From contig JBFWML010000021.1 of the NCBI GenBank assembly GCA_050251635.1, forward strand, positions 1-36,452: a DNA stretch of 36,452 nucleotides, given 5' to 3'. Source of the stretch: JBFWML01 sp050251635 (GTDB lineage Bacteria > Campylobacterota > Campylobacteria > Campylobacterales > SZUA-545). The translations under genes were made by a program, and so were the position numbers. The notes under the pieces are model-generated. The model did not search any database. It was given only the letters and a program-made list of their open reading frames with translations, and was not told where the DNA came from. Shown piece by piece: positions 31,524-36,452 of this stretch (the stretch's first letter is position 1; every line of letters starts with the position of its first letter).

Positions 31524-34007
31524 GTGGAAAACGCCCTATACAATCTAAACATCGAGCGCGCCGTTCTGAGCTCGATTTTGTTTGAACCCTCCAGCTTCGA
31601 GCTGATCGGCACGGAGATCAAGCCCGAAGTTTTTTACCTGCCCGCCCACCAGCATATTTTCCGCGCCATGGAAGAGCTTTCCAATGAGGAGATGCCCATC
31701 GACGAGGAGTTTATCCGCAAGCGGCTGTCCAAGGAAAAACTCTTTAACGAAGAGAGCCTGCTGGATATTCTGGCGACCAATCCGCTCTCCAACACCCACG
31801 CCTATTTAGAAGAGCTGAAGGATTTGGCCCTCAAACGCGACCTCATCCGCATGACGACCGAGATCAAACAGGTCGTGTACGAAGAGCAACTGGCCGGGCC
31901 GGAGGCGCTGGACCGCATTCAAAAACGGCTTTTCGAGGTCAACGCCGACACGGGGGGCAAACATTTCCGCGACGGCCTTGAGATCACCGAATCGACGCTG
32001 GCGCAGATTGCCGCCAACAAAGAGCGCGGCAACAAAATGGTTATCGGGCTGGACACCGGCTTTTACGGGCTAAACAAAAAAACCAGCGGATTCGGCGCGG
32101 GGGATTTGATTATTATCGCGGCGCGGCCAAGCATGGGCAAATGCCTGGGCAAAGGCACCAAGGTGCTGATGTATTCGGGCGAACTCAAAAATGTAGAAGA
32201 CGTGGTCGCGGGCGATCGGCTCATGGGGGATGACAGCACGCCCAGAACCGTGCGCTCCATCGCCAGAGGCCGCGAAAAAATGTACTGGGTGCGGCAAAAC
32301 AAGGGGATCGATTACCGCGTTAACGAATCGCATATTCTTTCGCTCAAACGCAGCCGCAACGAAGGCGGCCACACCCGCGGCGAAGTGCTCAATATCACCG
32401 TGGCGGAGTATCTGCAAAAATCGGCCAAGTTCAAAACCAACTACAAAGGCTACAAAGTCGCCGTCGATTTTCCGCAAAAAACGCAGCCGATCGACCCCTA
32501 TTTTCTGGGCTTGTGGCTGGGTGACGGGCGCAGTCAAGATGTGCGCATTGCCGTCAATGACAGCGAAATCAAGCGTTATCTGGAAAGCTACGCCAAAAAG
32601 CTGGGTCTGGTCACCACCGTTTACGAAGCCAAGGGCAAATGCCCAATGATCGGCATCACCAGCGGCGTTCAGGGTGGATCGCCCGGCCGCGACACGCTGC
32701 AAAAAAGCCTGCGCGACTTAGGCGTTTTGGAAAACAAACACATTCCCCACGACTACCTCTGCGGCGATCGCAACCAGCGGTTAAATCTTCTCGCCGGGCT
32801 GATCGACAGCGACGGCTATTACGACGACCGCTATCATGTGTACGAAGTGGTTCAAAAAAACGAAGCGCTGGCAAAACAGATCAAATTTCTAGCCGACACG
32901 CTGGGCTTTCGCGCCTCCATCAAGGCCAAAAAAGCCACCCTCAAAAGCCGCAACTACGAAGAGACGGTTTACCGCGTGCGGATCGTGGGTGCGCTGGAGT
33001 GCGTGCCGGTTTTGGTCGAGCGCAAAAAGGCGCGGCCCAGAAGCACCGCGCGGGATGTGACCCACACGGGCATCACGGTGGAATACGACTGCGTGGATGA
33101 TTACTACGGCTTCGAGATCGACGGCAACCGGCTCTTTTTGCTGGAAGACATGACCGTCACCCATAACACTGCCTTTGTGCTCAACCTCGCCGCCAACGTG
33201 CTTAACCACGGCGAAGGGGTGGCGATTTTCAGCCTTGAGATGCCCGCCGAACAGCTGATGCTGCGGATGCTGGCGGCCAAAACCAGCGTGCCGCTGCAAC
33301 ACATTAAACTCGGCAACCTCAATGACGATGAGTGGCAGCGCATCTCCGGCGCGGCGGATTTTTATGCCAAAAGCAAAATCTTTGTGGATGACGACGGGCT
33401 TTTGACCCTGCAAAAACTGCGCAGCAAACTGCGGCGGCTGAAACTCAAACACCCCGAAGTCAAACTGGCGATCATCGACTATTTGCAGCTGATGACCGGC
33501 AGCAACAATAAAGACCGCCATCAGGAGGTCAGCGATATTTCGCGCGGGATCAAGATGCTGGCGCGGGAACTGGAGATGCCGATTCTGGCGCTCAGCCAGC
33601 TCAACCGGGGCTTGGAAAGCCGCCATGACAAGCGCCCGATGCTCGCCGATATCCGCGAATCGGGGGCGATCGAGCAGGACGCCGACATGATTATGTTCGT
33701 GTACCGCGAAGATGTGTACAAAGCCCGCGAAGAGCGCGAAAAACAAAAACGGGCCGAATCCGAAGGCAAAGAGTACAAAACCGACTTCCGCGAAAAGGCC
33801 GAAGAGGAGGCCGAAATCATCATCGCCAAACACCGTAACGGCGAAACGGGCACGGTTAAAATGGTGTTTCAAAAGGCGTTCACCCGGTTTGTGGACGCCG
33901 ATCACCCCGCCGAAGCGCAGGTCACCCACTACCGCGATACCAATATTATTATCGAAACGGTGCGCCAGCCCACCGCCGCCGCACCCGTCGATATGCCGCG
34001 CATCTAG
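31524..34007 (+). CDS. dnaB: Replicative DNA helicase DnaB, precursor with intein
   Basis: 827-residue precursor. The N-terminal DnaB domain is at about 1-105. The RecA-like motor starts near 170, and its P-loop ARPSMGK (200-206) is split from TAFVLNLA (549 on) by a 342-residue intein. After the intein come SLEMPAEQLMLRM, Walker B LAIIDYLQLM, ALSQLNRGLE and DIRESGAIEQDAD. Removing the intein gives a normal 485-residue helicase that unwinds DNA at the replication fork. Splicing must be efficient because the P-loop is interrupted. The GTG start has only a weak AAAGAT site upstream. comEC begins three bases after the stop. Confidence 0.96.
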   Translation: MENALYNLNIERAVLSSILFEPSSFELIGTEIKPEVFYLPAHQHIFRAMEELSNEEMPIDEEFIRKRLSKEKLFNEESLLDILATNPLSNTHAYLEELKDLALKRDLIRMTTEIKQVVYEEQLAGPEALDRIQKRLFEVNADTGGKHFRDGLEITESTLAQIAANKERGNKMVIGLDTGFYGLNKKTSGFGAGDLIIIAARPSMGKCLGKGTKVLMYSGELKNVEDVVAGDRLMGDDSTPRTVRSIARGREKMYWVRQNKGIDYRVNESHILSLKRSRNEGGHTRGEVLNITVAEYLQKSAKFKTNYKGYKVAVDFPQKTQPIDPYFLGLWLGDGRSQDVRIAVNDSEIKRYLESYAKKLGLVTTVYEAKGKCPMIGITSGVQGGSPGRDTLQKSLRDLGVLENKHIPHDYLCGDRNQRLNLLAGLIDSDGYYDDRYHVYEVVQKNEALAKQIKFLADTLGFRASIKAKKATLKSRNYEETVYRVRIVGALECVPVLVERKKARPRSTARDVTHTGITVEYDCVDDYYGFEIDGNRLFLLEDMTVTHNTAFVLNLAANVLNHGEGVAIFSLEMPAEQLMLRMLAAKTSVPLQHIKLGNLNDDEWQRISGAADFYAKSKIFVDDDGLLTLQKLRSKLRRLKLKHPEVKLAIIDYLQLMTGSNNKDRHQEVSDISRGIKMLARELEMPILALSQLNRGLESRHDKRPMLADIRESGAIEQDADMIMFVYREDVYKAREEREKQKRAESEGKEYKTDFREKAEEEAEIIIAKHRNGETGTVKMVFQKAFTRFVDADHPAEAQVTHYRDTNIIIETVRQPTAAAPVDMPRI
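32142..33167 (+). mobile_element. DnaB intein with LAGLIDADG homing endonuclease
   Basis: Residues 207-548 of the precursor. Block A starts with C207 (CLGKGTKVLM), and block B has NESH with H270. Two LAGLIDADG motifs follow: LGLWLGDG (328-335) and LAGLIDSDG (423-431). Block F/G is YGFEIDGNRLFLLEDMTV ending T-H547-N548, and the first C-extein residue is T549. All class-1 splicing residues (Cys1, block-B His, penultimate His, terminal Asn, +1 Thr) and both endonuclease acidic motifs are present, so splicing and homing both look intact. It sits exactly after the P-loop lysine. Confidence 0.95.
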
Positions 34008-34010
34008 CGG

Positions 34011-35279
34011 GTGGAAAAGCTCCCCTTCCTTTCCGGGCGGAAGGAGTGGGGGATTTTTGCCGCCGCCTGCGCTCTGCTGTTTGCCCTCACGCTTTGGCTT
34101 GAATACCGCAGCTTTCAAACCCTCACCGATCGCAAGTTTTACGATCTAAGCGCCACCGTTATCAACCAATACCAAAAACTCAACAAAAACGGCACCCCCT
34201 ACTGGGTGCTGCGTCTGCAAAACGCCGATCACGGCACCTTTTACACCACCACCTACGAAAATCTCAAACCGATCGTGCGCAGTGAAGTACGGCTGACGCT
34301 GATTGTGGATAAGGTGGGCTTTTTGGACTATCTGCGCGGGTTTTATGCGCCGAGTTTCGGCTTGGGTTTGCTGCCTGCCAGGCCGCCTTCGCTTTACGAT
34401 CGGCTGCTTAGCGCCATTGGCGATCAGCACACGAGCGAACTCGCAGCCCAGCTTTACGGCGCGCTTTATCTGGCCTCCCCGGTGGGCAAAGAGCTGCGCG
34501 AAGGGATCAACCGCTTTGCCGTAGCGCATCTGGTGGCGCTGTCGGGGTTTCATCTGGGGATTTTGACGCTATTGATCGCCGCCGTTATCGGCTGGCCCTA
34601 CCGTCTGCTGCAGCGGCGTTTCTTTCCGTGGCGCAACGGTTTTTTTGATCTAGGCGCGATCACGCTGATTGTCTTGGGCGGTTATCTGGTGTTTACCGGC
34701 ACGGTGCCTTCGCTGTTGCGCGCCTTTGCCATGCTGGCCTTTGGGCTGTTTTTGGCCGCGCGGCATATCCGGCTGGTGAGTTTTGTCAACCTGGCTGTTG
34801 TGGGGCTGTTCTTGATTGCCCTTTTTCCCCGGCTGGCCCTCTCCATCGGTTTTGGATTGAGCATGACCGGGGTGTTTTTTATTCTGCTTTATCTGCGTTA
34901 TTTCGGCCACCGCCCGGCGTGGGAAAGCGCTGTGGGCATTAGCCTGTACGTCTTTGCCGCCATGCTGCCGGTGGTGCATTTTTTCTTTCCGCTCACCACC
35001 CACGCGCAACTGCTTTCGCCCGTCTTGAGCCTGCTGTTTACCCTCTTTTACCCCGCGCTTTTATTGCTGCACCTAATCGGCTTTGGTCATCTGGCCGACG
35101 GCGCGCTTTTGTGGGCGCTGGGCCTACCGATCGATGCTTGGCAGGTTTCTACACCCCTTTGGTTGCTGGCCCTTTATCTGGCCTTGTCGATCGCCGCGAT
35201 TTTCCACCGTTTTATCCACTACGCTCTGATGGGATTTTTGACCCTGTGGTTACTGTGGCAATACATTATTCTAGGATAG
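34011..35279 (+). CDS. comEC: ComEC/Rec2-family competence membrane protein, short form
   Basis: 422 residues. An N-terminal hydrophobic segment (about 14-30) is followed by an OB-like stretch at 40-100. The Competence domain starts at about 160, with INRFAVAHLVALSGFHLGIL, the ComEC signature, and about eight further transmembrane helices. It forms the inner-membrane channel for incoming single-stranded DNA in natural transformation. The C-terminal metallo-beta-lactamase domain of long ComEC proteins is absent, as is usual in Campylobacterota. GTG start three bases after dnaB; they are probably co-transcribed. It overlaps the next, convergent gene by 9 bases. Confidence 0.9.
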   Translation: MEKLPFLSGRKEWGIFAAACALLFALTLWLEYRSFQTLTDRKFYDLSATVINQYQKLNKNGTPYWVLRLQNADHGTFYTTTYENLKPIVRSEVRLTLIVDKVGFLDYLRGFYAPSFGLGLLPARPPSLYDRLLSAIGDQHTSELAAQLYGALYLASPVGKELREGINRFAVAHLVALSGFHLGILTLLIAAVIGWPYRLLQRRFFPWRNGFFDLGAITLIVLGGYLVFTGTVPSLLRAFAMLAFGLFLAARHIRLVSFVNLAVVGLFLIALFPRLALSIGFGLSMTGVFFILLYLRYFGHRPAWESAVGISLYVFAAMLPVVHFFFPLTTHAQLLSPVLSLLFTLFYPALLLLHLIGFGHLADGALLWALGLPIDAWQVSTPLWLLALYLALSIAAIFHRFIHYALMGFLTLWLLWQYIILG

Positions 35280-35837
35280 TTTCCTAACCTCGGGCATTTG
35301 TTCTCTTAGTTTGTTGTAAAGAATCTTCGCGATATTGCCCTCGTCTTTAAGGCTGATGGCGCCTTCAACAAAAGCTTGAAACTTAAGCGCCTTTTCTCCG
35401 AGCGCCAACAATAACGTTTCCGTCAGCGAAACATCTTTGCTGACAATCGCCCTCAAGACCGCCTCCTGATAAAAACTTTGGTGCCTCTCAAGATCAGAAA
35501 TAAAATGTCTATTTTTAAAAATAAATTGATCCAAATCTCTGATACTGGATTCTCTGGCAAGATTTACGGTTGCATGACTGCCAACTAATGCCTGAACTCT
35601 GTTTTCATAGATATATGAAAACAACTCCAACCACTCGCCGAATACCTCAAGCATGGAATAGTTATCCGCTCCGTCAATAATTTCATCTAAGGCTTTCTGT
35701 TTTTGAGGGGCATTGCCTAATGCCGCACGGACAGCATGGGCCTTGCCTCCACAGGTGGTGCAGAACATTTTTTTGCACTCACCCTTGTTGTGCTCAAAAA
35801 AATCTATCATCTCTTTAACGTTGTTTGATACAATCAT
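35271..35837 (-). CDS. Cytoplasmic protein of unknown function, AT-rich gene
   Basis: 188 residues from the ATG at 35837. A cysteine cluster near the N-terminus, C21-x4-C26-x2-C29 (ECKKMFCTTCGG), may bind metal. The remainder looks helical and has no domain I recognise. A TTG six codons earlier is possible, but a -10 box TATAAC lies six bases before the ATG. Base composition is much richer in A and T than in comEC, and it is one of two such genes beside the IS, suggesting acquired DNA. Confidence 0.7.
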   Translation of the reverse strand: MIVSNNVKEMIDFFEHNKGECKKMFCTTCGGKAHAVRAALGNAPQKQKALDEIIDGADNYSMLEVFGEWLELFSYIYENRVQALVGSHATVNLARESSIRDLDQFIFKNRHFISDLERHQSFYQEAVLRAIVSKDVSLTETLLLALGEKALKFQAFVEGAISLKDEGNIAKILYNKLREQMPEVRKLS

Positions 35838-35843
35838 TTTGAA

Positions 35844-35851
35844 GTTATACC
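35844..35851. promoter_or_regulatory. Overlapping divergent -10 boxes
   Basis: GTTATACC: TATAAC on the minus strand (35844-35849), six bases before the ATG of the 35837 gene, and TATACC on the plus strand (35846-35851) towards the 35867 gene. One element may serve both. Confidence 0.4.
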
Positions 35852-35866
35852 ACAAAAAGGTGCAGC

Positions 35867-36370
35867 ATGAAGGTTGAAATCGGAGAGTCGATCATCTATT
35901 CGTGGCTGAGACATATAAAGAAGTGTGAAGTAGCCCAGACCAATTGGAAGATTTCACCCACTTGGGTTATTAAACCGTTGCCCGGTGAATTATTGAACTC
36001 AATACCACAGACATTTGGAACCGATATTTTTAAGCGTTCTGTCAATATTGACCAAGTTATCAAACAGGCTGAAATAGACGTATTTGGATACTCATTTTCA
36101 GAAAATAAGATTTATGCGATCGATGTTGCATTTCACGAAAATGGTCTAAGTTATGGAAATGCTGAAGAAACCATAAAAAGGGTCCGTAAAAAAATTCTTC
36201 GCTCGGCTCTGGTTATCCTTGGCTGTTTTGGAAAGATAGAATCAGAAATTATATTTTCATCCCCAAAAATTAATAAAGACAGGATTAATGGAATCCGATT
36301 AGCTATTCAAGAGATAGATGATTTTTTGGGACCCTTCAACATTCTGTGTCACCACCCGACAGGTGCATGA
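35867..36370 (+). pseudogene. Unknown gene truncated by the IS256-family element
   Basis: The frame codes for 167 residues, but the IS edge lies at base 36328 (codon 154). Residues 155-167 (GPFNILCHHPTGA) are therefore read from the IS end, and the native C-terminus is lost. The preserved part begins MKVEIGESIIYSWLRH and has a block AEIDVFGYSF then KIYAIDVAFHENGLSYG. That spacing recalls PD-(D/E)XK nucleases (E69-x-D71, then D86), but the lysine expected after D86 is missing, so nuclease function is only a guess. AAAAGGTG precedes the ATG. The gene is AT-rich like its divergent neighbour. Confidence 0.7.
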
Positions 36371-36452
36371 ATTCTATCACAGCCCCAATGCCTCATCCAG
36401 CCTGCCCTCAAAAAAGATAGCCAGCTGAGAGAGGGTGAGGGCCCAGTTTCGC
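36328..36452 (-). mobile_element. IS256-family insertion sequence, 3' end (second copy, inverted)
   Basis: The exact reverse complement of bases 2-126. The outer inverted repeat GGGACCCTTCAACATTCTG starts at 36328. The rest of the element lies beyond the contig end. Confidence 0.88.
36377..36451 (-). CDS. IS256-family transposase, C-terminal 24 residues (partial)
   Basis: The same 24-residue C-terminus and stop as at 3-77, read on the opposite strand. The remainder is outside the window. Confidence 0.83.
   Translation of the reverse strand, partial: RNWALTLSQLAIFFEGRLDEALGL

Noticed and set aside
32889..34118. 409-codon open frame opposite dnaB
   Set aside because: An antisense shadow of a confidently identified helicase; Phe/His/Gly-rich nonsense composition.
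1..36452. CRISPR array
   Set aside because: I found no series of direct repeats with regular spacers on either strand, and no cas genes.
1..36452. Terminal inverted repeats as ends of a linear plasmid or phage
   Set aside because: The repeated segment codes for a transposase C-terminus, and the genes between are chromosomal housekeeping genes. An IS-limited contig explains it better.

Overview
This GC-rich window looks like one chromosomal contig of a Campylobacterota (Epsilonproteobacteria) member, probably a free-living, high-GC relative of Sulfurovum, Nitratifractor or Hydrogenimonas. The evidence is a PgbA-type plasminogen-binding-domain protein, two large 7TMR-DISM histidine kinases, a short ComEC, an IspG of the 350-residue class, and many upstream regions with a clear -10 box but little -35. 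The genus is inference.

Both contig ends are the same 125-bp sequence in opposite orientation. It encodes the last 24 residues of an IS256-family transposase and one terminal inverted repeat, so the contig broke at two copies of a multicopy insertion sequence. Just inside the left copy is a 45-nt 3' fragment of tRNA-Phe, which looks like the attachment-site scar of an integrated element, followed by an AAA ATPase gene. The right copy truncates an AT-rich gene of unknown function.

Layout: (1) 455-3829, AAA ATPase and Tex, leftward. (2) 3929-8602, rightward: membrane protein, secreted protein, PpnP, metal-binding HMA protein, PgbA-like protein, GlcD-type oxidase and two small membrane proteins. 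(3) 8604-12923: prfB facing away from panC-rimO, then a BrnTA-like toxin-antitoxin pair and arfB. (4) 12988-16809: alanine/sodium symporter, triple-rhodanese lipoprotein, MFS exporter. (5) 16813-19712, leftward: an envelope-stress-like set of response regulator, sensor kinase, Spy/CpxP-like protein and YceI. (6) 19784-21709 and 25269-27161: two orphan 7TMR-DISM kinases. Between them lie a 56-residue ORF, a HEPN protein, a nucleotidyltransferase fused to a uracil-DNA-glycosylase-like domain, ispG, and a WYL regulator. (7) 27158-35279: diguanylate cyclase, recQ, two further toxin-antitoxin pairs, intein-containing dnaB and comEC. (8) 35271-36370: two divergent AT-rich unknown genes beside the IS.

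The best candidate for an undescribed system is 22017-23266. It is a HepT/MntA-like pair with the RX4HXY and GSX10DXD motifs, in which the MntA-like protein continues in one frame into a uracil-DNA-glycosylase-superfamily domain. The essential gene ispG starts on the very next base. Other notable points are a LAGLIDADG intein in the DnaB P-loop, several genes whose -10 box sits 6-9 nt before the start codon (apparently leaderless mRNAs), and strong over-representation of the palindrome CGATCG.
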